Source of the DNA: Pseudo-nitzschia pungens
Taxonomy: Eukaryota; Bacillariophyta; Bacillariophyceae; Bacillariales; Bacillariaceae
NCBI GenBank assembly: GCA_037355855.1
Contig: CM074769.1
Location: 2,197,204 to 2,261,203 of the forward strand
Length of the DNA stretch: 64,000 nt
Direction of reading: 5' to 3'
Positions 17,968-29,960 of this stretch are shown here, one piece after another. Each line of letters begins with the position of its first letter. The stretch's first letter is position 1. The notes beneath the pieces were generated by a model. It saw nothing but the letters and a program-made list of their open reading frames with translations, searched no databases and was not told the DNA's origin. The position numbers and the translations under genes are program-made.

Positions 17968-18758
17968 GTGGAGCTGATTTGAAAACCGGTGGATTTGAAA
18001 GTGATTGCTCTTGGTAGGCATAAAAACACCTCCTGTAATAGGAGTTAGGTAGGTGAAAAGCCGAGCGTTGGATGTGTTGCTTGCCGTATCTGCGATTGTA
18101 TGTGTTCAAAAGCAGAGAGGGGACGCATTGTTAGTTTCAGTTTGAGTCGAAAAATTCATGTTCGATTTGCCGTATACTTTGTCCGGTCTTTGGTTTTGGG
18201 AGTTATTTTCAGCAGTCTACTGGAGTTTAGAATTTTGTACCTCCAGAGCACCTCTGTGGGTGTAGAATATGGATTTCGTGGGATTACTCCGGTTATTTCT
18301 GGAGCTCCCTGCGGACTATTTGCTTGTCCGGAACAAGGTTGGCCTTGTTGTTGCTGCTGTACCCTTTTATTTTGTTTTGCGTCTGTACCCTTATCGATCG
18401 ATATACGATTCGATTGTTTGATTCTTTTGGCATAAGCGTCTGTACCCGTGCAATTGGTTCGCGTCCGAACCTTTTGCTGTTATTTGTATTTGCCATCTTT
18501 GAATCTTTTATTTTGGTTTATTATGTGGTTGATTGTTGTTGCCGTCACTGTGGATCGGTCTGAGCGCTTTGATTTTTGTTCGAACATTTTGTTTTGGTGC
18601 AACAGGGCTCATCTCTGTAGGTTCCTTCCCCTCTTTTCTTGGGAGTTCTCCTCCATGCGTCTTCCCAGTCAGCAGGGCTGAGCTGGCATTCAGTTCCTGG
18701 GGAGCTGAAGGCACGGTGCTGGATACTGTGATCCTTATATTGTTTTTTGTTCGAGTGG

Positions 18759-19841
18759 CTATGGTAGCCATTGGAGACTGCCATCGAAGTTTCTCTCGAC
18801 GCGTCCTCCATGCTGCATGCAATAGGATTCAATCGCTTGTTTTACGTGTTGTTTTACGTGGGCTTGGAGCGATTCCGTTGGTAGTGTGGAAGCAGCAGTG
18901 CTGCCATTTTCGTTGCTAGGAGCCGTAGCAGTGCTGTTGTTGCTGCCACTGCTCTTATTTCTTTTGGAATATCTGTTCTTTGGACATTCGGACCAATCAT
19001 GATTGTGTCCTGGGATCCTGCAGGGATTGTTATATTTTCTTTTGCCACCGGATGGCTCCTGCTCTGTCTCTTCTTCTTCGGATTCAGCGTCGCTGTCACT
19101 GTTCGAATCAGAATTAAAGCTGTTGCTGTCGGCGTCCGAATCAGAGCTATTACTTCGATCGTCCGTGTCGTAGGACTCCTGACGTCTTTTAGCTTGACGC
19201 TCTAAGCAGCTCATATGGTCCACGATGAATTGTACAGTGGTATCTTCTTGTATTCCTTGGTGGATTAGACCGTAGCTGTTGATCCATTTGCTTGAGAAGG
19301 TGGGCAGCAGAATGGTCTTGGCTTCTTTTGGTGATAGGTCAGTTCCATGTCCTTGAAGTCTTTTAGTGTACTTGAAGAGGATTTGCATTCGGTCCGCGTG
19401 GTCCTTGCATGAGATGTTGCTTGGTTTCTTGCATTCGGAGCTTCGGAGATAAGTGTGCATGATGTCTTTCGCATCTGTAGCATTGCAGTAGTCTTGCGTG
19501 ATAAAGTCATTAATTGCTTGCTTGTATCCATTGAGCGTTCGTGGATATTTACGTTGGTTGCTTGTTAAGTCTGTCCATTTTGTTTGGGCGTCGACGGAAA
19601 GACAACGATTGAAGTGAGGGATGTATTCGTTGATTGGTAGTCCTAGAAGTTTAGCAGCGTTTGTAAAGGCTTCTTCAACAAATAGGAATTCTTCTAGACC
19701 TCCTTTGTTGGTGAATAGAGGGATCTTCATGCTGTCTTGTCGTCCATTGGCATGTGTGATGGAGAGCTTGGTGAGCTTTGGCTTGCTCCTCTTGAATGAA
19801 GGGATGTAACTGATTGGAGGATCTCTATAAAGTCCTGCCAT
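18759..19841 (-). CDS. Gag of family A LTR element (360 aa)
   Basis: The ATG at 19841 sits in CCATGG context and follows the LTR and leader. The protein matches the 356-aa gag at 33286–34356 over its whole length. Residues up to about 210 form the conserved capsid-like part. An acidic Asp/Ser/Glu-rich linker follows (about 220–265), then one zinc-knuckle-like motif CRIPGHNHDWSEC (Cys-x4-His-x-His-x4-Cys), and a Ser/Thr/Asn-rich tail. The knuckle spacing differs from the usual Cys-x2-Cys-x4-His-x4-Cys. The frame is intact although the element is broken 0.8 kb downstream. Role: assembly of retrotransposon particles, by family. Confidence 0.85.
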   Translation of the reverse strand: MAGLYRDPPISYIPSFKRSKPKLTKLSITHANGRQDSMKIPLFTNKGGLEEFLFVEEAFTNAAKLLGLPINEYIPHFNRCLSVDAQTKWTDLTSNQRKYPRTLNGYKQAINDFITQDYCNATDAKDIMHTYLRSSECKKPSNISCKDHADRMQILFKYTKRLQGHGTDLSPKEAKTILLPTFSSKWINSYGLIHQGIQEDTTVQFIVDHMSCLERQAKRRQESYDTDDRSNSSDSDADSNSFNSDSNSDSDAESEEEETEQEPSGGKRKYNNPCRIPGHNHDWSECPKNRYSKRNKSSGSNNSTATAPSNENGSTAASTLPTESLQAHVKQHVKQAIESYCMQHGGRVERNFDGSLQWLP

Positions 19842-20169
19842 GGTTCTTGATTTGTAATGTTTGATCGATTCGTTGTGTTCGATCGATTCGTATATTTGAA
19901 TTGCTTGTGGAGCGTTCGATCGTTTCGATCGGTTGTAGATTTTGATCGGCGTTTGTAGTTCTTGCTTCGACCGGTTCTTTCGGAGATTGCGATCGATCGT
20001 TGTTTCGAAGTTCTTGCTTTGATCGGTTTGGCCGTTCTTTCTCGTTGATCCGATTGTAGGATTCTACTTGTCAGGGTATCGATGTATCCCTGTTGTTTAG
20101 GATAAAGGATGTTTTTGGATTCAGTACTGAGTTTACTCTGTTCTACTTTCAAGCGGACAGTAATTACTG

Positions 20170-20519
20170 TGTAACACTCTAGGGTAGAATTAGATGGAGT
20201 GGTACGCGATAGAGGTATTTTAAAGATGAATGATTAATAAATTGTGTGTTTACGAGAATGGTTGAATACTTTGCGAGATGGGAATGGTTATTCCTTGAGT
20301 ATGGATGAACAATCGAATAATGATAACATTATTTGGCGGGCGTAATATCAATAATCGGCGAGTCCTGTTTATCTTGATATTTCAATATTTAACCAGTGTC
20401 CGTTGTATGTATATATATATACCAAACATACATACCTGAATACCATATATATTGGAGTACATGCGGGATTCAATAATCATTTAGAGCCCTCATAGAGTAA
20501 CATACGGTAGCATGTTACA
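20170..20519 (-). repeat. 5' LTR of minus-strand family A element (350 bp)
   Basis: It begins and ends with the inverted repeat TGTAACA…TGTTACA and resembles the other family A LTRs at 21005, 30449, 32750 and 35497. Immediately inside the element, at the primer-binding position, is the palindrome ACAGTAATTACTGT, as in the plus-strand copy. Confidence 0.85.
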
Positions 20520-21493
20520 AAGACTTTACCTGCTAACAAAAGACAGCTATTACTCAGCATTCAAAGCCTTTATTAAACTCTACTGCAATGCAGAAGATGC
20601 AAGAGATCTCATGCACATTTATCTATGAAGCGCGGCGTGCAAGAAGAAAGTGGAATCCACATGCAAAGATCACACTGATTGGCTCATGCTGGTCCTCATG
20701 AAATACACTGCCAAACTACATGGATATGTGGTCAACTTGGACCACCTACAGAAGCTTACCATACTCCTCCACAGTTACCCCAATAGTTGGATCAAAGACT
20801 ACGTTCGAATCCACCTCGGCATTACAAGAGATACCACAGCACAATTCATTGTGGATCATGTGAGCAGTCTTGACGGACTCAGCAAGAAGCAGAAAAACAA
20901 GAACAATGGGAGACATCCTAACAGTTTTAGCAGTTCAAACAACAACAGCAAGAAATGCCCTGGCAACCACAAAGGAAACCAGAACAAGAACAAAAAGAAG
21001 TCCATGTTACGGTCTAAGGTAGAATTAGATGGAGTAATACGGGATAGAGGTATTTTAAAGATGAAAGGTTAATAAATTGTGTTATGAAAGAGAATGGTTG
21101 AATACTTTACGAGATGGGAATGATTCCTTGAGTATGGAATGAATGATCGAACAATGATATAATTGTTCATCGGGCATAATATCAATAATCGGTGAGTCAT
21201 GGAATCTTTGTTTGAATTGTATGTGTATTCTTGTACGTTGAATATTCAGTATATATACATGAATATCCTACATATTCTTGTGTATTGGAGCACATGCAGG
21301 ATTCAATGAATCATTTAGAGCCTCTTGTAGGGGTTCCTACGTCAGCCCGTCACAGTCCAACCCCTGCAGAATCCCAGGCCATAATCATGATTGGTCCGAG
21401 TGTCCAAAAAACGAGTTTTCCAAGAACTACAAGCCAGCATTGCTTGACGTGTGTGTTCTTTCCTTTATACTAGCAGAGCTGACATACTAGTTG
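20520..21493 (+). pseudogene. Decayed family A-type gag, split by a solo LTR
   Basis: Plus-strand frames from about 20540 are similar to the gag proteins at 19841 and 33286: the segments around CNAEDARDLMHIYL, CKDHTDW, and ITRDTTAQFIVDHVSSL. A TGA interrupts after MHIYL (about 20625). A 350-bp LTR (21005–21354) with a 5-bp duplication GTCCA splits the 3' part. Across it the frame resumes in NPCRIPGHNHDWSECPKN, the family zinc motif. The 5' end is missing and abuts the LTR at 20519. Similarity to the young copies is only moderate, so this is an older relative. Confidence 0.75.
21005..21354 (-). repeat. Solo LTR of family A (350 bp) with GTCCA target duplication
   Basis: It reads TGTTACGG…CGTCACA on the plus strand and is oriented minus. 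The 5-bp duplication GTCCA lies at 21000–21004 and 21355–21359. Removing the LTR and one duplication joins the gag pseudogene in frame, so it is a clean solo LTR left by LTR–LTR recombination. Confidence 0.85.
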
Positions 21494-22083
21494 TCAAATG
21501 TCAAATTTTCCCAGGTGTATCTGAAATGCACAAGGGTCATACAGTAATCTTATCTTACTTAATTAAACGTACTAACCATAACTGTTACTGACACCCTGTA
21601 GATCCAGTACTGTAGTGTACGCGCTGTACACTGTATCACTGTACGCGATCACATCTTCCGTGCTACGCACTCGCTGCTGCAGGGCTGGGTACATGGTTCT
21701 AGTACAGATCGTACGTGTTGACCATACCCCACAGTTGTAGCATAGTTCCATAATATCGAGGTGAAATATCTTCATATGAACAACCACTACGGTATGATTA
21801 GCAGTGTGATCACAATACTAGCATTCTTATTACTACTAGTAGTATTATTAGACAACAAGCCCTATTCAGTCTCAGCAAACAGATGATGGCCGGAGCAATG
21901 ATAGCATATGTTACTTGTATCTCTACTCATTAAAGAAACGTGTATTCTTGCATTAAAGCTGAACATTGAAGCTTTCCTGGTTTTCCTTGGTTACTTCCAA
22001 TCTGTATTTCCATCCATAGATACTAGTAGCTTGAATTTCCCTGTTAATGTTATTGTATTTGCAAATCAATCGTGGTGTACATT
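21494..22083. other. Intergenic, no gene seen; contains a dispersed repeat
   Basis: No frame here is convincing. Bases 21557–21612 (starting ACTTAATTAAACG) are nearly repeated at 63945–64000 at the other end of the window. The rest is AT-rich and includes the region past the stop of the amidotransferase-like gene at 22084. Confidence 0.55.
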
Positions 22084-25000
22084 TCAACTTCCGTCTTTCC
22101 GTTTTCGGTAGGACAAATATGCGACCTCGATGACATGGACGCTGTGGAGAACTTTTTTCAACAATCTCAACCGCTCAATGCGTTGCCGCACATCCGCCCC
22201 GCTGCCGAAGGAAACAGAAAAAGTGAGTATTTGAACAGGTGAGGCGACGATTCATACTATGTTTCAAATTGAACACTGTAGTACTTACCTTATCGGAGAA
22301 GCTGTTGTTGCTATCCTTACAATGCTATGTGTTCGGTCTATTCGATAGGCCCAAAACCCGAAAGATATCCACGCAAAGAAGCGCTCGACACGTTTGCTCA
22401 TGTGGTGGAAGAGAACACACATAGAAACAAACCGCTGCATGGATGCGATTCGCGTCTCGTAAAGTTCCTGAACTAAATGCTGATTTTGCGCTAGCACGAA
22501 GTCCATGTCTTTTACTTTGTCTTTCCCTGCATTATATTTTCGTAGTGTCTCCCCAAAATATTTTTCATCGCTTGCTTGCACCTGGATCAATCCACGCCTG
22601 TCGCGATTGCTTGGAGGTATCTTTACTCGTTGATCGTATCCAGAATTTTTTAGAAAGGCAACAAAGTCACTGTAATCCAAAGCGCCTGAGTGATCTCTGT
22701 CAGCCTCGCCAAAAAATATTTTGGCTTCTGATTTGGTCAGTGACGAGTTCACTCTCATCAACTCCTCAATAAATTCAGTTTCTGAAATTATACCATCTCT
22801 ATCTTTGTCAATATTGTTGAATACCCTGTGCCATCTGTCATCAGTTTTCCGATTGCGGATGACATCATCAACAATGTCATCAACAGAGAGAGATGTGTGA
22901 ATTTCATCAGATGCATGATCTTCCCTTTCCTCGTTAAGTGCATTGAATCTCTCCGGTCTTTGCTGATCGTTGATATCCAAGTATGCACCCACAAGCGCAT
23001 GTGTGTTTCTCTGTTTGTGGATTTTGATTGAAATGCTGCAATCCATTATCTGGTGGACAGACGAATTCAAGAGCATGTTGCTTGCATTTGACTTGCTAAA
23101 ACATGAAAAAATATTTTTGAAGGTCTTGGCAAGACTATATCGCTGTTGAGAAACTAAAGTCTCATCGATTGACTCGTCGTCCCCAAATTCTTGCATTTGG
23201 CGAGTTTTCATTATCTTTTCTTCACGAGCATCTGTTTCAATCAAGAATCTTAAAACATGATTGTTCGAAAAATGATTTGTGAGTAGACCTGTGCATTTGA
23301 ACGTCGCATGTAAATTTGCTGCATTACCTGAGTTCGAAATCTTACCTTTCGCACAAGAATAAAGGACGATGTCGTTTCAGAAAGATTCCCATTTTCGATA
23401 GATTCAATGTGAAAGGGTTGTGACCTATTGTGATAGATTCACAGGTTCCTCCGTGACTTTGAATACTACTCGCCTGGTTGACAGAAAGGCACACGGATCC
23501 TTCAGCGGTAGACAATGCTGAAAGGCGTCCATCTGGGCGTCCAAATATTGCTAATGTACCACGCACGACACGGTGGGTGTGACGGTGCACGAAGTGATCA
23601 GATGGATTACCACTTAAAACATTAAGTCCAGCGATGCTGTATGAAACTGCAAAGCACTTGCTCAAAAAGGCATCGGCACATTGAGAAACCTTGATTTCAA
23701 TCATTGAACGAACGTGCTAGGAGGTTAGAGAATAATGGAAATTTGTCTCAACTAGGCCGAAACGAAGAAATCATGATTCAAATGCTTACCCAGGGAATAT
23801 CTCCGATTACTACTGTTCGCCCAACCATTCTATGCCTGAGATTTCTTCCTTGAACAATACGGATGACTGTGATACAAATCTGGGGTAGCCAGAAGTAGAT
23901 ACAAGAGTCAAGAAATCTTAGGAAATATGTGATGGTATCACCCTCGACTACTCCAAAACCATGACCGATGGCAGAAACCAAGGGCCAACCCGCTGTGACA
24001 GTGACGAAGATGTAAAGAAAAGACATGGCGTAAGCTCTAGCCTGTTCAAGTATATGATCCGACCACAAATTTCCAAGATTGTGTAGTGTCCTCAGAAGTT
24101 GTGGGACCCGATCCAACGGGTAACCGGAATCATTGTGTCCAACGATTTCCGTCAAAGCCTTTACATTCATTTGGTTGCATTTTTCTAGAATCTGAACATC
24201 CTGCTCGTTTATTTGAGCCTTTGTTACCCTGCGGAATCGAGCATCGCTCAAAATCACAACACTTATGTATTCCAAAAGGTTTGTAAGAAGTTGATGCGTG
24301 GCTGCCACAGACACCGAACATGGCTCGGCTGGTCTCATTCCAATTTCTGTCGAAAATATGCGCTGATTCATCAAACTTGCACTGGTTCCATCAATCTCAT
24401 CCATCATCCGTAGCTGCTTCCCGATCTGCGTGTCCCATTCAGAAGTAACAACGAAAATACTTTGTGTTGCGGACTGCAACAGATTTGAACAAGCAAGTGG
24501 TCCAAATGTACCGCCACTATGGCTAACGATGATGACAATTGAATCATGAATATTCCTGGTTTGGGGAGTATAAGGGAAGCCGATGGATGGAACAGCAATT
24601 TCTTGTCCATACAATCCCAACAGCTTGTTGCTGCTCACTGCCTCGATGCAGAGTTTCGGAAATGCTTTCTGTAAATCGCTGGCAAACTGCTCGGCTAGAT
24701 ATAAGGATACTTCGCACCCAGTGAGGAGAATATCGACAGACATATTAGGAACGGTGCCGGCCACGTGCTGCTCTAAACGTTTGCGAAGACACCGAGACAA
24801 ATTGAATGCTGTCAACCTATTCAAACTAGTAGATGCCCTGCGAGAATGCCAGTCATCTTGGATGTTTTTGCAAACTCTTGGGATATCCTGAATGTCCGTT
24901 AGCACAGGGTCATCAGTCAGTGACTGGAGAGGTTGAATAAGTGGATTACCCGAAAGTTTCGTCATTCGATGGAAGAGTTCAGAATCGATTTTGGTTGATT

Positions 25001-27464
25001 TCGATTCTTGGTGTAGTATGGCTGTGATCTTACCATTCATTAGGTGATATTCCTCCAAATGACAGTTTGGTAGTGACACAGGCGAACTTTGGTATTTCCG
25101 ACACCCCCAGTCCAAGACAATTACTTCTCCTCCTAGATCATCTAAGTCTAGTCTTGTAGATTCGTTGTCAAGTTCTCGTCTTGAGGAGCTGGTTGATTGC
25201 AAGTTTTCGTCGCGAAAAACTGCATCAAATTTGGAACCCATTCCCGCCTTGACAGCTGCTTGCTCTGATCCATAACATATTAGATCTTTATCTGGATAAA
25301 ATGCAATCGACATGGTTTGGCCTCGGGCTGCTAAACACATTTGTCTATGAGAATCAAGATTTGAAGTCACGCTGATCCCGAACGAACCTTTAGCGTTCTT
25401 CATGAAAAGTTTGGTTGTCATGAACAAATCATTGTCAAAAAATGCATCAATTGTCGTTTTGCAAAAGGATGGAAGCGGGTCGTCGAGGTTATTTGATTCG
25501 ATATCACAAGTATCTGCATCGGTACTACCATTCCTCAAACTATCGTCAACGTGCGATAAATTTTCGTCCCTGTCTTCTTCTGTAATGACAATTCGAGGTT
25601 CGTTCGAAGTCACTACCTGCTCACTACGGTTCGCAGCTGCGGTCCTTGTGGATAGTGCACTACAACTCGCACCAATGGCTCTCAGGAGTGGATGTAGACG
25701 TTCTGTAGGCCATGATCGGATTTCTTTCAATACTTGGTCCTTCAGGACGACTCGTGATTCCGCGCTATTTCCAACATGACGTAGAGTTATGGGATCGTTC
25801 TTGCTGCACATACTATGTGAAGTGCAAAAATCCTCTAGCACTTTTTCAAAAGCGGTGCCAATCACATCTTGTAGGTACTCCTTGTATGGGGGTAATACCT
25901 GTCGCTGCTTCTGCGCCATTTTCAAACCACACTGTGACGATTCCATTCCCAAAACCAAAGCATAACGTGCACTAAGACCGAAACATCCCTGAGTCCGAAG
26001 AATATCAACCATACCAGCAATGGCGCACGAATCGACTAGTGCAGGAGTTGTTACTTCCGTTGCCGCACTCAACCAATTTTGAATTGTCTCCAACTCATAT
26101 GTCTTGCCATGACTCTGATAAAAGTCGAAATCACCATTGTGGGTAATATAATTCTCCACTGTGACTAGACCGGGTCTTGGAATGGCATTTCCATCTTGAT
26201 TGCCGATGCTATGTTCCATATCATAAACTCGCCTTACCGATGGGGGTGTCCATTGGTGAGGATGAGTCCCATCTAATGTACTCAGGGAAGATGTCGCAAA
26301 ACGAGTGTGCCCTACAAACATGCGTGGCACGAAATCACTCGAATCCTTACGAGAATATCGCCGGAAGTCTTTTTCTACCTTGGCCCGTACAAGTTTGCTC
26401 AGATCTGTCCGTTTCTTGTTCACGACTCGCGATCGGACTGCCTTCGAGCATGTCACCAAACTAGGATTGTCTGTTTGTTTACTATCCGTTGGATGATAGA
26501 TCACTACACCACCTGACTGTGCTCCTCGCATCATGGTTACCTCGACCATTTGTTGCAGTGTATCTAACGCTGCAGCTTCGGTTTCGTTGTTTTTTAACCA
26601 CATTTTATTCAATAAAATGATGCCGAAATTTCCACAATAGAAAACATGTCGAATTGGACTCCCGTTTAATGGCAGGACGGGACCCAACCCCATCAAGTCG
26701 GTTGTGATGGCCTCGAATGCAGTAATAGAAGCAGCGCACAACATACCAGAAGAGAAGATTTCAGCCAAGAAGGACTTCTGTTTTCGCCTGTTCCAATTCT
26801 CGTCGTTCAAGTCGCCTTCCACTGATCTTCCGGTAAACCACCGAAATTTCCAACGAAGAAGAGTCAACAACAGCAGTAGAAGGCAGCTACCGATCCAACC
26901 GCAGTGTCTCACAGGTAGTTCCAACTCTTCGGGAAGATTTGGTAGGGAACATTGCCTTCCTAGAAGCACTTCGAATGCTAAGCGAATACTTGAATCAATT
27001 TCTTGAGAAGAGTTCAATTGTAAGATTCCTGTAGTTTCTCGAGATAATTCAAGAAAAACATCATAGCCCATCCACCACGCAGCGGCGAGGTGAATCAATT
27101 CGTGCATCGCACCGAAAACGATATACCATAAGAAGATGTGGTCCCGATGATAGGATGTGTCAGGTCTTCCACGATGGTGTGGGTCGTTTTGAAACTTCGA
27201 CAAAGCATGGCCCTTCATCGCTGCTGAAACTTGAATAAGGTGCTGGACTGTGCAACATGTCAAATTCAATCGAAAACAAAAACGAGGCCATGAGGTAAAA
27301 AATAGGAAATCTTTGTTGGATGAAAGAAACATCGATGCGGCACTAGCGGTGGTGACAAGCCGGACCTCACCAATACAGCGCTGGTCTTCCCGTTGATGAA
27401 CAACAAAACCTTTCCTATGTCGGTAGAATTGCTCCAAAAATCTACTGACGAATAAAGTCAGCAT
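22084..27464 (-). CDS. Large membrane protein: HExxH region, glutamine amidotransferase/SIS domains, EF-hands (1,707 aa, 4 exons)
   Basis: Exons: 27464–23790, 23716–23346, 23248–22289 and 22201–22084. The introns are 73, 97 and 87 bp with GT–AG ends and matching phases. The start is the first in-frame ATG. Residues 110–135 are hydrophobic and hold HELIH (121–125); more membrane segments follow at about 190–205 and 237–265. CGNFGIILL at 277 resembles the catalytic Cys start of class-II glutamine amidotransferases, followed by MRGAQSGGV, GHTRFATSS and HNGDFDF. An SIS-like domain (IVSHSGGTFG) and further membrane segments come next. The last third has two EF-hands (DKDRDGIISETEF, DRDHSGALDYSDF). 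It resembles glucosamine-6-phosphate synthase, but one SIS copy, the membrane parts and the EF-hands are unlike that enzyme. The substrate is unknown. Confidence 0.82.
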
Positions 27465-28570
27465 GGAGAGTCTCGCTATGGAGATCGATCGGAAGAGACA
27501 ATCACTTACTTTTGATTTGTTCACTTCTCAACACAGTCTACTGGTATTGAATACCGAAGACTGAGAGGGTGTTGGTTTGTAAGATTACGGTATGTTTCCA
27601 AACTGTGCGAGTGCTTACTCGTGGTGATGATTCCACTACCGATAAAGTAAGGAAGCAGGAAACACTGTTGATTTTTGGAAGATGGGATTACAGCAGGACT
27701 GGAGACAGAAAGATCTGAGAACTTCTAATTTATTTTTTGATTACGGTAGGGTATTTACCGGTAAGCCTTACGCGTCTCAATCATCTCAATCAAGCTTTTC
27801 TCTATCACAGAGATGAGACTTCGACGTTCAAAGTTGAGTCTTGTCCTTATTCTTTAGGTTTCGCGTATGTTCCGTACACTTCTGACGTCCAATCTTAAAC
27901 GTGGACCCTGGTACAAGAAGAAGTACGTACCCGACATTTAATTATTACGTAGTAGTAGTACTTATACTTCGTATTTGTAGAAGTGCGTGAAAAACTGTAA
28001 CAAACAATGATGCCGAGGGCCTAGCGAAATGTTGACGTCGCGATCCCCAAATCACATAAACTCGTGATCGGAATGATAAAAATTTTCATTGTGATTGTAT
28101 GTCATTGCGACCAATAACAACTGGCAGCGAAAAAACTGAGTCACTTTCCTCTGTATGGATCGCTTGGATGACTGTCTCACAACCAAGAAACGCAATTTGA
28201 TTCGGTTTCTGGCCAGTTTTTCAAACCACGTACGTGCGCTATGTTTACAATTGCCGGTACTTATGGGGACAGCTATGGGCCTTCCAGAGGTGAAGTAATG
28301 ACTGGATGGGCTATCAGCGATCAGTAATCAAGCCTGACGTAATTACCGTAGTCCTGGGATACAGTTGATTTAATTTTTTTCTACAGTACGGTAAGTTACT
28401 CGTACGGTAACCTTACGGTAATAATTTAAATTTTTCCAGCCCCCTGCGCACAACGCGCAAAATGAACATGATTGGTTTTTTTTACAGATTTCTTCAAAAC
28501 TTTCGTTGAATTTTTGAAACAAAAAGAAATTTTCAAAACCTCCCCCATATTAGCGATACTACCAACCTGC
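27465..28570. other. Upstream region of the amidotransferase-like gene; no other gene seen
   Basis: AT-rich intergenic DNA. TACCGGTA at 27756–27763 is 292 bp upstream of the start codon, and the same octamer lies at a similar distance upstream of ELP2 and the golgin. Several ACGGTAA copies lie near 28380–28430. I see no coding or RNA gene. Confidence 0.5.
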
Positions 28571-28577
28571 TGCCATG

Positions 28578-28850
28578 GGTGTCAAAGTGACCCCAGGTGT
28601 CACTGTGACACCAGAGGTTTCGGCGAGTGTCAAGTGTCAAAATGACACTGGGTGTCACTTTTACCCCAGGTGTCACTTTGACACTCATTTGTCTTTGACT
28701 GTCTTTCTTGCGAGTGTCAAAGTGTCAACAGGGATCAAAGTGACACTAGGTGTCACTTTGACTCCCGATAGTGTCAGTGAGTGTGAAGTGTCAAAGTGAC
28801 ACCAGGTGTCACTTTGACCCAAGGTGTCACTTTCACACTTGCAAGAGAAG
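28578..28850. repeat. Palindromic minisatellite (GTGTCAAAGTGACACC type)
   Basis: About ten variants of GTGTCAAAGTGACAC and its complement alternate over 270 bp. The best palindrome (about 28788–28816) has 14-bp arms GTCAAAGTGACACC with a one-base centre. Another near 28738 has 12-bp arms and a three-base centre. Such DNA can extrude cruciforms. No coding function is likely. Confidence 0.8.
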
Positions 28851-29039
28851 TTGGCAGTGAGTTGGTGGCTCATTGGGGTGTGTCTGAAATTTTCTATCAA
28901 AAAGATTATTTTCTTCCAGGAGAGCCAGTAATATTCAAATTTTGGACAGAAAATTAGATCATCCATGCGATGAACAGGTGGGGGGGAGGACTGGACACTT
29001 TTGAAATTCCTCAAAAAAACAAAAATCAACCATGTTCCT

Positions 29040-29960
29040 GGACCTTCCGGAACAAAGATAGTTTTTGATGCTTAAATTAATTATCTCCCCCAAAGAAACT
29101 CACATTTTTTGGGATCGAAAAAAGTGAAGATTTTCATGGGACTAAAAAACTCGCATTTTTGCTCTAGAAAAAAACACGTATATACAGCAATAAATGCGAG
29201 TTTTCAGCAGAAATTAGCAGAAAAATGCGAGTTTCAGCAGAAAAATGCGAGTTTTCTATACAAAATGCGAGTTTTCTTTGGGAAAATGAGTGTTTTCAAC
29301 AAAATTTTCAACAAAAAACTCGATTTGAATGAGCCAATCAAAAAATTCGATTTTCCAGTACACATTGTACAGGGATATAGGTAGAAAAAAAAACTGATGC
29401 AGCAACGTGTCGTTAATACAGGGGGGACAGCAAGCAGCAAAGCGTCAATAATACAGGGGGGACAGCTAGCAGCAACAAGCAGCAACACGTCGATAATACA
29501 GGGGGGGACAGCAAGCAGCAATGCGTCAATAATACAGGGGGGGACAGCAAGCAGCAACGCGTCGATAATACAAGAGGGGGGGGGACAGCAAGCATAATTT
29601 TAATTAAGCACCTCTGTTAGCAAATCGACTCCGTCATTGCACCTCTCTTAGCAAATCGACTCCGTCGTTGCGCCTCTCTTAGCAATCAAAAAAAAATTTG
29701 CAAAGAAAACTCGCACTTTTTTTGTCCGTTGTGCACTTTTTTTGTCCGCTGAACCAAACTCGCATTATTTAATGTGAGTTGAAAAAGAACGTGTTTTTTA
29801 GTCCCGTGAAAACTTGCACTTTTTGGTCTCGAAAAAAGTGCGAGAAAAAAGTGCGAGTTTATCCCCCCAAATTGTGTTCCAAAAGGGGGATGTGAGTTGA
29901 CAAGTTTGACTCAAAAAATTGCGCGATTCGCGCGAAGAAATTTACAGTTCCGGAAGGTCC
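29040..29960. mobile_element. Possible terminal-inverted-repeat (MITE-like) element, ~0.9 kb
   Basis: GGACCTTCCGGAAC at about 29041 is mirrored exactly by GTTCCGGAAGGTCC at about 29947. Similarity of the two ends continues inward for roughly 100 bp in inverted orientation (GGGACTAAAAAAC with TCGCACTTTTT-type blocks), so the element could fold on itself. A 3-bp CTG could be the target duplication. The inside is simple repeats only, with no transposase. The superfamily cannot be assigned. Confidence 0.55.
29393..29600 (+). repeat. Minisatellite of about 35 bp units inside the possible MITE
   Basis: About six units of the form ACAGCAAGCAGCAACGCGTC plus GATAATACAGGGGG, with variable G-run lengths. 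A second short repeat, GCACCTCTCTTAGCAAATCG-like, follows at 29610–29685. The frames reading through these are not genes. Confidence 0.75.

Larger units (their letters stand above)
17968..20519 (-). mobile_element. Gag-only LTR element, family A, minus copy, cut by LINE copy 2
   Basis: The element has a 350-bp 5' LTR (20519–20170), a short leader, one gag gene (19841–18759) and about 790 bp of 3' internal sequence, ending abruptly where LINE copy 2 starts at 17967. The plus-strand copy at 32750–35835 has the same layout and is complete, which shows what is missing here: the rest of the internal region and the 3' LTR, expected beyond the left edge of the window. No protease, reverse transcriptase or integrase is encoded, so it needs enzymes from another element. 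Confidence 0.82.
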
